Source: Denitromonas iodatirespirans (GTDB taxonomy: Bacteria > Pseudomonadota > Gammaproteobacteria > Burkholderiales > Rhodocyclaceae). Taken from it: a stretch of 64,000 bases of DNA. The stretch covers positions 62,001-126,000 of the forward strand of contig NZ_JAEKFT010000002.1 of the NCBI RefSeq assembly GCF_018524365.1, in the 5' to 3' direction. Position numbers and translations under genes: made by a program. The notes beneath the pieces are model-generated. The model was given only the letters and a program-made list of their open reading frames with translations, did no database searches and was not told the origin of the DNA. How positions within the stretch are numbered: position 1 is the stretch's first letter; each line of letters begins with the position of its first letter. Shown in pieces: positions 37,028-49,214 of this stretch.

Positions 37028-38431
37028 TCAGAAGAAGGAAAAATCCACCTGGAACAGCTTCTCGACCTGCCGCACCAGTTTTTTCGAAGTACAGAAGACG
37101 ATCAGGTGGTCATCGGGCTCGATCACCGTGTCGTGGTGGGCCATCAGCACGTTGGGGCGGCCTGGCGAGTCCTCGGTGACCCCTTCCATGCGCACCAGAG
37201 CACCGATGGTGGCGCCGCGCGGCAGGCGGATGTCTTCGATCGCGCGGCCGACCACCTTGGAGTTCTTTTCGTCGCCGTGGGCGATGATCTCCAGCGCCTC
37301 GGCCGCCCCACGGCGCAGGCTGTGCACCGCCACCACGTCACCGCGGCGCACATGCGCCAGCAGTGAGCCGATCGAGGTCTGTGCCGGCGAGATGGCGATA
37401 TCGATATGGCCGCCCTGCACCAGGTCGACATAGGACTTGCGGTTGATCAGTGCCAGCGTGCGGCGCGCGCCCATGCGCTTGGCCAGCGAGGCGGACATGA
37501 TGTTGTCTTCTTCGTCGTTGGTCAGCGCGACGAACATGTCCATCTCGTCGATGTTCTCGTTCTCGAGCAGGTTCTCGTCGGTCGAGTCGCCGCGCAGCAC
37601 CAGGGTGCGGTGCAGTTCGACGGCGATGGTCTCGGCCCGGCGCTTGTCGAATTCGAGGATCTTGACCTCGTAGTCCTTCTCGATCGAGCGGGCCAGGCGC
37701 AGGCCGATGTTGCCGCCGCCGGCGATCATGATGCGGCGCATCGGGCGGTCGATACGGGTCAGCTCGCGCATCACGCGGCGGATATGCACCGAGGCGGCCA
37801 GGCAGAACACCTCGTCGCCGGGCTGGATGAAGGTGTCGCCCTCGGGGATGATCGGCTCGCCCTGGCGGTAGATGGCCGAGACGCGCACCTCGACGTTGGG
37901 CATGTGATAGCGCAGCGCCTTGATCGGGTGGCCGACCAGCGGGCCGCCCTCGAAGGCGCGCACGGCGATCAGGCTCAGCGCGCCGTCGGCGAAATCGACC
38001 ACCTGCAGCGCCTCGGGGAATTCGATCAGGCGGCGGATGTAGTCGGTGACGATCTGCTCGGGGCAGATCGAGAAGTCGACCGCGAAGTTGTCCAGGTCGA
38101 GCAGCTCGGGGTGGTCGACGAAGTCGGAGGAGCGCAGACGGGCGATGCGGGTGGGCAGGTTGAACAGCGTGCGCGCGATGCGGCAGGCGCACAGATTGGT
38201 CTGGTCGGACTGGGTCACGGCGATCAGCAGGTCGGCGTCTTCGGCGCCGGCCTCCTTGAGCACAGAGGGCGAGGCGGCGTTGCCGCAGACGGTTCGCAGA
38301 TCGAGCCGGTCGCGCAGGGTGGCCAGGTGGTCGGCGTCGGTGTCGACCATGGTGATGTCGTTGGCTTCGGAGACCAGGTTTTCGGCGACCGAAGCGCCGA
38401 CCTGGCCGGCGCCGAGAAGGATGATTTTCAC
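37028..38431 (-). CDS. trkA: TrkA, NAD-binding regulatory subunit of Trk
   Basis: Peripheral ring subunit controlling TrkH gating. 467 residues, two repeats of TrkA-N plus TrkA-C: MKIILLGAGQVGASVAENL opens the first Rossmann fold and MIAGGGNIGLRLARSIEKDY the second. Upstream of both trkH genes, with a 105-bp empty gap to the first of them. Confidence 0.94.
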   Translation of the reverse strand: MKIILLGAGQVGASVAENLVSEANDITMVDTDADHLATLRDRLDLRTVCGNAASPSVLKEAGAEDADLLIAVTQSDQTNLCACRIARTLFNLPTRIARLRSSDFVDHPELLDLDNFAVDFSICPEQIVTDYIRRLIEFPEALQVVDFADGALSLIAVRAFEGGPLVGHPIKALRYHMPNVEVRVSAIYRQGEPIIPEGDTFIQPGDEVFCLAASVHIRRVMRELTRIDRPMRRIMIAGGGNIGLRLARSIEKDYEVKILEFDKRRAETIAVELHRTLVLRGDSTDENLLENENIDEMDMFVALTNDEEDNIMSASLAKRMGARRTLALINRKSYVDLVQGGHIDIAISPAQTSIGSLLAHVRRGDVVAVHSLRRGAAEALEIIAHGDEKNSKVVGRAIEDIRLPRGATIGALVRMEGVTEDSPGRPNVLMAHHDTVIEPDDHLIVFCTSKKLVRQVEKLFQVDFSFF

Positions 38432-38528
38432 GTGTCGAGTACTCGAACCGGTGTGAAAGTGGGGGCGATTCTACGCCCGTTTCCGGACAGCGTGCCAGCG
38501 TTTTGTGCAGCGCACAACCCGCCTCGGC

Positions 38529-39779
38529 TCATGCCCCCTCGCCTCGCCGCCCGGTCGGGATGCCGAGTTGCTTGAGCTTGCGGTAGAGGTGGGTGCGCTC
38601 CAGCCCGGTCTTTTCGGCAAGCCGCGTCATGTTGCCGTTCTCGAGGCGCAGGTGGTAGTCGAAGTAGACACGCTCGAAAGCCTCGCGCGCTTCGCGCAGC
38701 GGCTGGTCGAGATGCAGCCCGTGCGCGGCCGGCTGAGGTTCGAGCAGGCGGTGGGCGTCCTGGTGGTCGATCTCCTCCTCCAGCGTGCCCAGGGCCAGCG
38801 AGCGCACGGCGGCGCGCAACTCGCCGTAGCCGCCCGGCCAGGGATGGGTGCGCAGGATGTTGAGCGCGGCGGTGCTCAGCTTGCGGTTGGGCACCTCGCC
38901 GGCTTCGACCAGATGCAGCAGCAACTGGCGGGCGAGTTCGGGGATGTCGTCGCGCACGTCTGCGACGGAGGGCACCGGCAGGCTGATCTCGAACAGGCGG
39001 TGGAGCTGGGCCGGATCCCAGCCCTGGGCCTCGAGCGTTTCGGGGGTCTGGTCGGTGACGGCGGCCAGGCGCAGGTCGTAGCGCTCCAGGCGGTCGAGCG
39101 CAAAGATCAGGTTCTTCTGCTGGGGCTTGGACAGGCGCGCCAGTTCGGGCACATACACCGTGCCGCCGTGCTGCTTTTGCAGCAAGTCGACATCCAGCGG
39201 GCCGCTGATGGTGCTCAGGTCGAGCCAAGCGCCCTGGCGCCGGCCGGGCAGGCTGCGCGCGGCCAGCTCGGCCAGCGAGCCGGTGCCGACGCGCAGCAGC
39301 AGGTGGCGCGAGCGGGCACAGATCTGTTCGAGCTGTTTGCGCAGGTCGCGCAGGGGCACGGAGCGGGGAAAGGCGTCGAGCGTCGGGGCGGCGGCGGTCT
39401 TGGCGTTGCCGTCGGGTTGAGCGGTGAGGGCGCGCTTGACGGCGGCCAGCAGCTTTTGGAGGCCGATCGGCTTTTCGAGGTAGTCGATGGCGCCGATGCG
39501 GGTGGCTTCGACGGCGGTGTCGATGGTGCCGTGGCCGGACATCATGATCACCGGCATGTTGAGCTGCCCGTTGGCCGACCATTCCTTGAGCAAGGATATG
39601 CCGTCGGCATCCGGCATCCAGATGTCCAGCAGCACCAGATCCGGCCGCGCGGCATGGCGTGCGGCGCGTGCGGCCGCGGCGTTTTCGGCCAGGCGGATGG
39701 TGTAGCCCTCGTCGCCGAGGATTTCCGAGAGCAGTTCGCGAATGCCGACTTCGTCGTCGACGATCAGGAGGGATGGCAT
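38529..39779 (-). CDS. ntrX: NtrX-like response regulator with degenerate AAA+ domain
   Basis: Partner of the adjacent NtrY kinase, 416 residues. Intact receiver domain with phospho-acceptor Asp52 (LVLLDIWMP) and KP at the switch (LEKPIGLQ), and a C-terminal Fis-type helix-turn-helix (MTRLAEKTGLERTHLYRKLKQLGI). The central AAA+ region is eroded: Walker A is replaced by LLLRVGTGSLAEL, Walker B reads GGTVYVPELARL without the DE pair, and GAFTGA is absent. It therefore should not activate sigma-54 and probably acts as a plain DNA-binding regulator. Start overlaps nothing; ntrY ends 4 bp upstream. Confidence 0.88.
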   Translation of the reverse strand: MPSLLIVDDEVGIRELLSEILGDEGYTIRLAENAAAARAARHAARPDLVLLDIWMPDADGISLLKEWSANGQLNMPVIMMSGHGTIDTAVEATRIGAIDYLEKPIGLQKLLAAVKRALTAQPDGNAKTAAAPTLDAFPRSVPLRDLRKQLEQICARSRHLLLRVGTGSLAELAARSLPGRRQGAWLDLSTISGPLDVDLLQKQHGGTVYVPELARLSKPQQKNLIFALDRLERYDLRLAAVTDQTPETLEAQGWDPAQLHRLFEISLPVPSVADVRDDIPELARQLLLHLVEAGEVPNRKLSTAALNILRTHPWPGGYGELRAAVRSLALGTLEEEIDHQDAHRLLEPQPAAHGLHLDQPLREAREAFERVYFDYHLRLENGNMTRLAEKTGLERTHLYRKLKQLGIPTGRRGEGA

Positions 39780-39783
39780 GGTG

Positions 39784-41900
<2,117 letters not shown>

Positions 41901-41904
<4 letters not shown>

Positions 41905-42518
41905 TGGGCGGGGTTCCTGCCCGCGAGGAAGGTCCAGCTCATCCAGCCGGTGTCGATCGACCAGTCGCGGCTGCCGAGGGCGGAGACCTTGAAGGGGCGC
42001 GGCAGCAAGTCGGTGTCGAGGCGAAAGCGCAGGGCCACGTTGTAGGACTGGCCGCCTTGAAGGGTGTCGGCGTCGGCGACACGCCAGTGGCGGATGCGCG
42101 ACATGGTGCGGACTGCTGCGTCCAGGGTGTCGAAGTTCTGATGAAAGGTGCCGATGGCCAGCCGGTAGCTGCGGGTCAGGGCGTGATAGCTGAGGCGGTA
42201 GCTGAGCGACTCGTCGACGAGGGTTTCGTCGATCCAGTACCAGCGGGGCGATTCGATCGTGGCGTCGAGTACGAAATAGACGGCGATGCCATGGCGGATG
42301 GCGTCTTCGACGCGCGGGTTGAGCTCGATGTCGACGTCGGCGTTGATGACGTAGTCGTTGCCGTCGAGCTGGATCTCACCGTAGCGGACGCGTGCCGGGT
42401 CGGCGGCGGCCGGCAGCGCCACCAGCGCGATGAGCATGGCGAGGGCGCGCAGCAGGCGCCACGGCAGGTCAGCGCGTTTTTTCGAGCAGCGCGTAGTAAA
42501 AGCCGTCGTGTTCAGCAT
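41901..42518 (-). CDS. DUF4390 exported protein
   Basis: Protein with a hydrophobic N-terminus (LLRALAMLIALVALPAAA) and a soluble domain containing IQLDGNDYVINADVDIELNPRVEDAIRHGIAVYFVLDATIE, typical of DUF4390, a family nearly always found between rsmB and ntrY. The start is uncertain: the ATG at 42518 gives a complete signal peptide but overlaps rsmB by 50 bp; the ATG at 42437 leaves a very short one. Function unknown. Confidence 0.75.
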
Positions 42519-43788
42519 CGGGCAGCAGCTGGTGCTCCATTCGGCCTTGGATGGCGATCCGTCGGGCGTCGGCGTGACGGGCGCAGAAGTGGGCGATCTG
42601 GTCGCGGTTTTCGGCATCGAAGACCGAACAGGTCACGTAGAGCATTGTGCCACCGGGCGCCAGGGTGTGCCACAGGGCATCCAGGATGGCGGATTGCTGG
42701 GCGGCGAAGCCGGCGATGTCGGTGGCGCGGCGTAGCCACTTGATGTCGGGATGGCGCCGCGCCACGCCGGAGGCGGAGCAGGGTACGTCGGCCAGGATTC
42801 GGTCGAAGGGCTGTCCGTCCCACCAGTGTTCCGGATGGCGGGCGTCGCCGATGCGCACGTCGGCGCTCAGGCCGAGGCGTGCCAGGGTGTCGCCGATGCG
42901 TCGGGCGCGTGTCGGGTCGAGTTCGAGGGCGGTGAGCGCGATGTCGGCGCTCTCGAGCAGGTGCGCGCTCTTGCCGCCGGGCGCCGCGCAGGCGTCGAGC
43001 ACCCGCTCGCCGGTGCGCGGTGCGAGCCACTGGGCAGCCCATTGGGCGCCGGCGTCCTGGACCGAGAAGCGGCCTTCGGCGAAGCCGGGAATGCGGTCGA
43101 CCGGCACCGGGGTGTCGAGCAGGAGTGCGCCGTTGTCGAGAATGCGATGGCTCAGCCCGGCCTCGGTGAGTTGCGCCGAGGCGTCGGCCAGCGACAGCTG
43201 CCGGAGGTTGGCGCGCAAGGCCATCGGCGGGTGCTGGTTGCCGGCGGCGAGAACGGCCTGCCAGTGCTCGGGCTGGGCCGTTTCCAGCAAGCGGATCCAC
43301 CAGTTCGGATGGCGGTGGTGGCTTTGCGCATCCTTCTCCAGCATCTGCTCGAACATGGCGCGTTCCCGGCCGACCTTGCGCAATACACCGTTGGCGACGG
43401 CTTTGAGACCGGGGGCATGGGCGCCGACCGCGGTCACCGCCTGGTCGACGATGGTGTGGGCGGTGTCGGGTCGAGCCTCCAGGCGGTGCAAGGCGACCAG
43501 CAGGATGGCGTGAAGATGCAGCGGCAGCGGCTTGCTGAGACAGTGCGCGAGGACGCGATCGCCGCGGGCGTAATCGCGCAAGCTGCCGTAGGTCAGATCG
43601 AGCACCGCGCCGCGCACCGGCGCTGGCAACTCTGTGATGCGCTCGAGATGGATCATTTCGGTGAGCGCCTTGCCACCGACGACCGCTTCGACCAATGCCG
43701 CGGCGCGGTCGATGGTGTAGGCCAGGCTGTCGGCCGGCAAGCGGGGGGTCGGCTGGACGCGGGCACGGCGGCGAGGGTGGTCGGTCAT
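42469..43788 (-). CDS. rsmB: 16S rRNA m5C967 methyltransferase
   Basis: SAM-dependent methyltransferase of 439 residues. N-terminal NusB-like RNA-binding domain (DRAAALVEAVVGGKALTE, ILLVALHRLEARPDTAHTIVDQAV), then the catalytic domain with DACAAPGGKSAHLLE (SAM) and the two catalytic cysteines in ADVPCSASG and YVTCSVFDAEN. The ATG at 43788 overlaps the speE stop by 4 bp. Confidence 0.92.
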   Translation of the reverse strand: MTDHPRRRARVQPTPRLPADSLAYTIDRAAALVEAVVGGKALTEMIHLERITELPAPVRGAVLDLTYGSLRDYARGDRVLAHCLSKPLPLHLHAILLVALHRLEARPDTAHTIVDQAVTAVGAHAPGLKAVANGVLRKVGRERAMFEQMLEKDAQSHHRHPNWWIRLLETAQPEHWQAVLAAGNQHPPMALRANLRQLSLADASAQLTEAGLSHRILDNGALLLDTPVPVDRIPGFAEGRFSVQDAGAQWAAQWLAPRTGERVLDACAAPGGKSAHLLESADIALTALELDPTRARRIGDTLARLGLSADVRIGDARHPEHWWDGQPFDRILADVPCSASGVARRHPDIKWLRRATDIAGFAAQQSAILDALWHTLAPGGTMLYVTCSVFDAENRDQIAHFCARHADARRIAIQGRMEHQLLPDAEHDGFYYALLEKTR

Positions 43789-44672
43789 CGTTGGGGGTTG
43801 AGGCATTGACGGAGGTAGTTGGGCTGGGCAAAGGCGGCCCGATGGGTGTCGCCGTTGTAGTACTGCAACTGGCGGAGCTGACGCTCGGCAATGCGGCGCT
43901 CGATTTCGTCGGCACTGAGGGCGAGCGGATCGATATGGTCGGACGCGCAGGCCATGCCCCACAGGCTGCCGTAGAGCGGGATGTAATGGAAGTGCGGGCG
44001 GACGATCGTGAATACGGCGAGCAGGCGATCCATCAGATCGGCGACGCGCTCGGGCTGGAAAATCGGGGCGCCTAGATGGAGTGAGAGCGCACCCTGGTGG
44101 CTCAGCAGGCGTTTGCAATCCGTGAAGAAGGCCTCGGTATACAAGGCTTCGGCCGGGCCGATGGGGTCGGTGAGATCGAGCACGATGAGGTCGAAGCGCT
44201 CACCGGCAGCCGGGGCGGTCTCGCGCACATAGCGCAGCCCATCGGCAATGTGCAGATCGAGGCGGGGGTCGTCGAGCGCGCCGTTATGGACCGCGGGTAG
44301 ATGTTGGCGGGCGATGTCGACGACTTTCTCGTCGAGTTCGACCAGCGCGACTCGCGTCATGCTCGGATGCTTGAACAATTCGTCGGCCGAGCCGCCGTCT
44401 CCGCCGCCGATGATCAGCGCACGGGCCGGGGCATCCTGGGTGATGCACGGCACGTGAATGAGGTTCTCGTGGTAGAAAAACTCGTCGCCTTCGGAGGTCA
44501 TGAAGTAGCCGTCCAGCCGGAAGAGGCGGCCGAACTGGGGCGTGTCCCAGACCTCGTAGGACTGATACGGCGTTTCGCCCTTCTCGATCAGGCGGCCGGC
44601 CGACAGGTAGTGGCCGGCGTGCGCATTGAGGGCTTCGGTGAGTCGGGGGCCGGATTCGACGCTGTCGCTCAT
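43785..44672 (-). CDS. speE: Spermidine synthase
   Basis: Aminopropyltransferase making spermidine from putrescine and decarboxylated SAM. 295 residues; SAM-type motif ALIIGGGDGGSADELFKH, and the catalytic region LIVLDLTDPIGPAEALYTEAFF. Follows speD by 7 bp, so the two steps of the pathway are co-expressed. Confidence 0.94.
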   Translation of the reverse strand: MSDSVESGPRLTEALNAHAGHYLSAGRLIEKGETPYQSYEVWDTPQFGRLFRLDGYFMTSEGDEFFYHENLIHVPCITQDAPARALIIGGGDGGSADELFKHPSMTRVALVELDEKVVDIARQHLPAVHNGALDDPRLDLHIADGLRYVRETAPAAGERFDLIVLDLTDPIGPAEALYTEAFFTDCKRLLSHQGALSLHLGAPIFQPERVADLMDRLLAVFTIVRPHFHYIPLYGSLWGMACASDHIDPLALSADEIERRIAERQLRQLQYYNGDTHRAAFAQPNYLRQCLNPQR

Positions 44673-44679
44673 GATCGCC

Positions 44680-45066
44680 TCACGCGCTTTCGGGCAGTTC
44701 GCCGCGGATGATGTCCTTCTCGATTACTTCTTCCGGCTTCAGGAGCTGTTGCAGCTGCGCGTAGACATGGCGGGCGCGATCGCTGTTGTCGCGGGAAAAG
44801 TTGCAGACATAAACATCGAGCGTGACCGCGCGGGTCTCGGGCCAGGTGTGAATGGCGACATGGGACTCGGCGAGCACGACGGTACCGGTGACGCCGGCCG
44901 GGTCGCCATCGTCGTAGCAGAATTGATAGAAGTACGCGCCGAGTGGCGTCAGGCCCGCGTCTTTGCAGAAGTCGACGCAGCGCGATTCGAGCACATTCCG
45001 ATCAAGCAGGACGGCGGGATCACAGTCGCAACGATAAAGATCGGCAATGAGATGAAGACCTTGCAT
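44680..45066 (-). CDS. speD: S-adenosylmethionine decarboxylase proenzyme
   Basis: Pyruvoyl-dependent SpeD of the short bacterial class, 128 residues. Self-cleavage occurs between Glu67 and Ser68 in LAESHVAIHTWPE, where Ser68 becomes the pyruvoyl group and His69 is the conserved catalytic His. The ATG at 45066 matches the family start; an ATG 15 bp upstream is less likely. Confidence 0.93.
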   Translation of the reverse strand: MQGLHLIADLYRCDCDPAVLLDRNVLESRCVDFCKDAGLTPLGAYFYQFCYDDGDPAGVTGTVVLAESHVAIHTWPETRAVTLDVYVCNFSRDNSDRARHVYAQLQQLLKPEEVIEKDIIRGELPESA

Positions 45067-45124
45067 GGCATCCCCATCCAAAGGATTGAAAAACGGTCGA
45101 TTTTACCATCCGACGGGAGGTGCC

Positions 45125-45140
45125 TGTTCCACGTGGAACA
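45125..45140. other. parS-type centromere site 1
   Basis: TGTTCCACGTGGAACA is a perfect 16-bp palindrome matching the bacterial parS consensus TGTTNCACGTGNAACA. It lies in the gap between speD and the TauE/SafE gene, about 5 kb from dnaA, where chromosomal parS sites usually lie. Confidence 0.88.
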
Positions 45141-45156
45141 CCGGAGGCGCTCGTGG

Positions 45157-45921
45157 TTAGGCGACGATGTCCCAGGCCATCTTGGCGATAAGGGCAGTGA
45201 CCACGATGAGGAAGAATTTACGGACGAAGCGCGTGCCATGTTTGAGCGCAAGCGTGCTACCGGTCAGTGCGCCGGCGAGATTGCAGGCGGCCATCATCAG
45301 GCCGATCTTCCACAGGATGGCACCGGTGCCGGCGAAGAAACTGATGGCTGCCAGGTTGGTGGAAAAATTCAGCACCTTTGCGCTGGCCGAGGCATGCAAG
45401 AAGTCCATGTGCAGCGCGCGGATGAACAGGAAGATGAAAAAGCTGCCGGTGCCCGGTCCGAAGAAGCCATCGTAGAAACCGATGCCTGCGCCGATGATCA
45501 CGATGCGCCGGCGGGTGACGGAGAGTTCCAGCGGGGTGCCGGCCTCGGTGCCGAAGTCCGGCCGCAGGAAGGTATAGACGGCGACGAGAATTAGCAGGGT
45601 GAGGACCACCGGGCGGACGAACTCCGGGTCCAGGTAGGCCACGGATTTGGCGCCGAGCCAGGCACCGACCAATGCTGCCGCGGCGCCGGGGATGACGATG
45701 CGCCAATCGATGCGCACCCGTCGCGCGTACTGAACTGCCGCGCTGGCGGTGCCGATGATGCTGGCGATCTTGTTGGTGCCGAAGAGCGTGGCCGGTGCAT
45801 GTTGCGGCAGGCTGGAAAAGAGCAAGGGGATCTGGATCAGGCCGCCGCCGCCGACGACAGCATCGACGAAGCCGGCGAAGAAGGCACCGATTCCCAACAG
45901 AATCCAAAGCGCGTCAGTCAT
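45157..45921 (-). CDS. TauE/SafE (TSUP) family sulfonate/sulfite transporter
   Basis: Membrane protein of 254 residues with about eight helices and the TSUP double motif: GIGAFFAGFVDAVVGGGGLIQIPLL at the N-terminus and GIGFYDGFFGPGTGSFFIFLFI in the second half. Members export sulfite, sulfoacetate or other organic anions; the substrate cannot be read from sequence. The gene is flanked on both sides by parS sites. Confidence 0.87.
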   Translation of the reverse strand: MTDALWILLGIGAFFAGFVDAVVGGGGLIQIPLLFSSLPQHAPATLFGTNKIASIIGTASAAVQYARRVRIDWRIVIPGAAAALVGAWLGAKSVAYLDPEFVRPVVLTLLILVAVYTFLRPDFGTEAGTPLELSVTRRRIVIIGAGIGFYDGFFGPGTGSFFIFLFIRALHMDFLHASASAKVLNFSTNLAAISFFAGTGAILWKIGLMMAACNLAGALTGSTLALKHGTRFVRKFFLIVVTALIAKMAWDIVA

Positions 45922-45926
45922 GTTCT

Positions 45927-45942
45927 AGTTTCACGTGAAACA
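45927..45942. other. parS-type centromere site 2
   Basis: AGTTTCACGTGAAACA contains a perfect 14-bp palindrome (45928-45941) and differs from the classic parS TGTTTCACGTGAAACA only at the first base. It starts 5 bp upstream of the TSUP gene and is 787 bp from site 1. Confidence 0.87.
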
Positions 45943-46003
45943 CCGCGACCCGATCCAGGTCGTGGTGCGAAAGGTTGGAACTCGCCGGGTGAGGGCTGGG
46001 CAT

Positions 46004-47350
46004 CTACTTGCCGATGCAGAAGCGGGAGAAGATCTCACCCAATAGGTCGTCGGGGGTGAATTCGCCGGTGATCTCGCTCAAGGCTTCATGGCCGAGCCGC
46101 AACTCTTCGGCCATCAGTTCAAGTGCCGTCGTTCGTGCCTGCGCCTCGCGCACATGGGCCAAGGCGTTAGCGAGCGCCGTCAGATGGCGCTTGCGGGCGA
46201 GAAACACGTCTTCGCCATGCGGGTGCCAGCCAGCCAGTTTCAGGAGATGCTCACGCAACAGCGCAACACCATTGCCGGTCTTGGCCGACAGGCGGATGCG
46301 GGTGGCGCCATCGGTGTCGGTGCGCTGGGGGGGCAGATCGGCGAGATCGCACTTGTTCTCGACCGTGATGCGCGGTACGCCGGGCGGCAGGCGGGCATCG
46401 ATCGCGCGGTCCTCAGCCGTCAAGCCGCTGCGTGCATCGACCAGCCGAACGATGACATCGGCATTGTCGATCTCGCGCCAGGTGCGCTCGATACCGATCT
46501 TTTCGACGGTGTCGCCGGTGTCGCGCAGGCCTGCGGTGTCGATGACGTGCAGGGGGATGCCGGCCAGCTGGATGGTCTCTTTGAGCGCGTCGCGCGTGGT
46601 GCCGGCAATGTCGGTGACGATCGCCCGTTCGTGGCCTGCGAGCTGGTTGAGCAGGCTCGACTTGCCGACGTTGGGCTGGCCGACCAGTACCACATGCAGC
46701 CCCTGACGCAGCAGCGCGCCCTGCTCGGCGCGATCGAGCACATCGGCGAGTGCGCGTTCGATGCCCTGCATGCGCTCGACGGCGCGCGCAGCGGCCAGGA
46801 AGTCGATTTCCTCCTCGGGGAAATCGAGCGTCGCCTCGACCAGCATGCGCAAGTCGATGAGCTGATCGCGCACCCGGCCGATCGCGTCGGAGAAGGCGCC
46901 GCTGAGCGAGCGCACGGCCGAGCGGGCGGCGGCAACGGTCGAGGCCTCGATCAGGTCGGCGACGGCCTCGGCCTGGGCCAGGTCGAGCTTGTTGTTGAGA
47001 AAGGCGCGGCGGGTGAACTCGCCCGGCTCGGCAAGGCGGGCGCCGAGGGACAGGGCGCGGTCGAGCAGCAATTGCATGACGACCGGGCCGCCATGGCCAT
47101 GCAGTTCGATGACGTCTTCGCCGGTGAAAGAGTGGGGGGCCGGAAAATACAGCAACAGCCCTTCGTCGATGAGCCGCCCGTCGCCATCATGGAAGGCGCA
47201 GAAGCTGGCGTGACGCGGGGTCGGTGGGTGGCCGTTGCCGAGGGTGGCGGCCAGTGCGCCAAGGTCGGTCCCCGACAGGCGCACGATGCCAACGCCACCG
47301 CGCCCGGGCGCGGTGGCGATGGCCGTGATGAGATCAGGTCTTCTTCCCAC
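46004..47350 (-). CDS. mnmE: tRNA modification GTPase MnmE
   Basis: Dimeric GTPase that with MnmG modifies U34 of tRNA. 448 residues: formyl-THF-binding N-terminus ([20 protein letters not shown]), G1 [13 protein letters not shown]3 DTAG, and the C-terminal FCIGK with the catalytic Cys. Starts at GTG 47350, overlapping the yidC stop by 17 bp. mnmG is not in the window. Confidence 0.94.
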   Translation of the reverse strand: MGRRPDLITAIATAPGRGGVGIVRLSGTDLGALAATLGNGHPPTPRHASFCAFHDGDGRLIDEGLLLYFPAPHSFTGEDVIELHGHGGPVVMQLLLDRALSLGARLAEPGEFTRRAFLNNKLDLAQAEAVADLIEASTVAAARSAVRSLSGAFSDAIGRVRDQLIDLRMLVEATLDFPEEEIDFLAAARAVERMQGIERALADVLDRAEQGALLRQGLHVVLVGQPNVGKSSLLNQLAGHERAIVTDIAGTTRDALKETIQLAGIPLHVIDTAGLRDTGDTVEKIGIERTWREIDNADVIVRLVDARSGLTAEDRAIDARLPPGVPRITVENKCDLADLPPQRTDTDGATRIRLSAKTGNGVALLREHLLKLAGWHPHGEDVFLARKRHLTALANALAHVREAQARTTALELMAEELRLGHEALSEITGEFTPDDLLGEIFSRFCIGK

Positions 47351-48980
47351 CGCTCTCGATCATCTTGGTGATCTGCCACTGCTGGGCGATCGACAGGGTG
47401 TTGTTGACCACCCAGTACAGCACCAGACCGGCGGGGAAGAACAGGAACATGAAGGTGAACACGATCGGCATGGCCATCATCACCTTGGCCTGCATCGGGT
47501 CCGGCGGCGTCGGGTTGAGGCGCATCTGGATCAGCATGGTGGCGCCCATGATGATCGGCAGGATGAAGTACGGATCCTTGACCGACAGATCGGTGATCCA
47601 GCCCAGCCACGGCGCCTGGCGCATCTCGACGCTGCCCAGCAGCACCCAGTACAAGGCGATGAAGACCGGGATCTGCACCAGGATCGGCAGGCAGCCGCCG
47701 AGCGGGTTGATCTTCTCCTTCTTGTAGATCTCCATCATCTCCTTCTGCATGCGCGCCTTGTCGTCGCCGTACTGCTCTTTCATGCGTTGCAGGCGCGGGC
47801 CGAGGGTGCGCATCTTGGCCATCGACTTGTACGAGGCGGCAGACAGCGGGAAGAAGATGATCTTCAGGCAGATGGTGACCAAGATGATGGCCCAGCCCCA
47901 GTTGCCGGTGAGGTTGTGGAACCACTGCAGCACCCAGAACAGCGGTGCGGCGATGACCGTCAGCCAGCCGTAGTCGACCACCAGATCGAGGCCCGGGGCG
48001 ATGGCTTCGAGGTGCTCTTGCTCCTGGGGGCCCGAATAGAGGCGGGCACCGACGCTTGCGGTGGCGCCCGGGGCGATCTCGTCGACCGGCAGGATGGTGC
48101 CGGCCGTATAGAACTTGTCGTTGATCTTGCGGGCGAAGTACTCGCGCTGCACGCCCTGTTCGGGCAGGTAGGCGCTCACGAAATAGTGTTGCACCATCGC
48201 CACCCAGCCGTTGTCGTCCTTTTTGACGAACTTGGCACTACCGTCGGCGATGTCGTCGAAGCTCACCTTCTGGAACTTGTTGGCATCGGTGTAGAAGGCC
48301 GGGCCGGTGAAGGTGCTCACGCCCATCGCCTCGGTCGTCTCGGCAGCCTCGCCGTCGCGCAGGAACTGGAAGTAGGCGTCGGTGCGCACCGGTGTGTCGC
48401 TGCCGTTGCGGATCTCGTAGGCCACGTCGATGACATAGCTGTCGCGATGGAAGGTCAGCAGTTTGTCGACCGCAACGCCGTTGGCCGCCGGGGCGCTGAG
48501 GCGGACGGTCAGGCTGTCGGCGCCATCGGCCAGGACCTGCTCGCCTTCGGGCAGAGTGAAGCGTGTCTTGTGGTTGGGCAGCCCGGGGCCGGTCAGGCCG
48601 GACTGCGCGGCATAGATGTGTCGCGTACCGTTGTCGAGCAACACATAGTTCTTGCTCTTGTCGGCCGTGGCTTTATGGTGCGTCAGTTCGAGGCGGATGA
48701 TGTCGCCGCCGTCGGCCGAAATCAGCGCAACCACGGAATCGGTGCGTACCGTCAGGGTCGGCGCCGAGTCGGCTGCGGCGGTGGTTTCGGTCGGCACGCT
48801 GGCATCGCCGCCGAGCTGAGTACTCGCCTGCGGAATGCTGGTGTCGCTACCGGGGGTTGTCGCGGTTGCGCTGCGGGCCACTTCGGCGACCGGCGGGTTG
48901 GTGTATTTGCCCCAGCCCTCCCACAGCATGAAGATGGAAAAGGCGAAGATCGTAAGCAGGATGAGGCGACGATTGTCCAT
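47334..48980 (-). CDS. yidC: Membrane protein insertase YidC
   Basis: Inner-membrane insertase, 548 residues. N-terminal helix ([20 protein letters not shown]), a large periplasmic beta-sandwich domain as in proteobacteria, and the conserved five-helix core ([20 protein letters not shown], then [19 protein letters not shown]). Part of the rpmH-rnpA-yidD-yidC-mnmE cluster. Confidence 0.95.
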   Translation of the reverse strand: MDNRRLILLTIFAFSIFMLWEGWGKYTNPPVAEVARSATATTPGSDTSIPQASTQLGGDASVPTETTAAADSAPTLTVRTDSVVALISADGGDIIRLELTHHKATADKSKNYVLLDNGTRHIYAAQSGLTGPGLPNHKTRFTLPEGEQVLADGADSLTVRLSAPAANGVAVDKLLTFHRDSYVIDVAYEIRNGSDTPVRTDAYFQFLRDGEAAETTEAMGVSTFTGPAFYTDANKFQKVSFDDIADGSAKFVKKDDNGWVAMVQHYFVSAYLPEQGVQREYFARKINDKFYTAGTILPVDEIAPGATASVGARLYSGPQEQEHLEAIAPGLDLVVDYGWLTVIAAPLFWVLQWFHNLTGNWGWAIILVTICLKIIFFPLSAASYKSMAKMRTLGPRLQRMKEQYGDDKARMQKEMMEIYKKEKINPLGGCLPILVQIPVFIALYWVLLGSVEMRQAPWLGWITDLSVKDPYFILPIIMGATMLIQMRLNPTPPDPMQAKVMMAMPIVFTFMFLFFPAGLVLYWVVNNTLSIAQQWQITKMIESGGKKT

Positions 48981-49004
48981 CGAAACGAGACCGTAGTTAG
49001 CAGG

Positions 49005-49214
49005 TTAGGGAACCGGGTCGTGGCCGCCGTCACACCAGGGGTGACAGCGAGAAACCCGCTTGGTCGCCAGCCAGCTACCGCGCAGCGCGCCGTAACGGTG
49101 AATGGCTTCGACCGCGTATTCCGAGCAACTGGGGACGAACCGGCAATTGCTGCCCAGCATCGGGCTGATCGCGTAGCGATAGACCTTGAGCAGGGCAAGC
49201 AAGAGTGATTTCAT
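49005..49214 (-). CDS. yidD: YidD membrane protein insertion efficiency factor
   Basis: 69-residue membrane-associated protein with the family core [35 protein letters not shown] and three conserved cysteines (NCRF, SCSEY, CHPW). Assists YidC-dependent insertion. Its ATG overlaps the rnpA stop by 4 bp. Confidence 0.93.
   Translation of the reverse strand: MKSLLLALLKVYRYAISPMLGSNCRFVPSCSEYAVEAIHRYGALRGSWLATKRVSRCHPWCDGGHDPVP

Noticed and set aside
38420-38440. Third parS site around CACGTG at 38430
   Set aside because: Only the central CACGTG is present; the flanks are not inverted.
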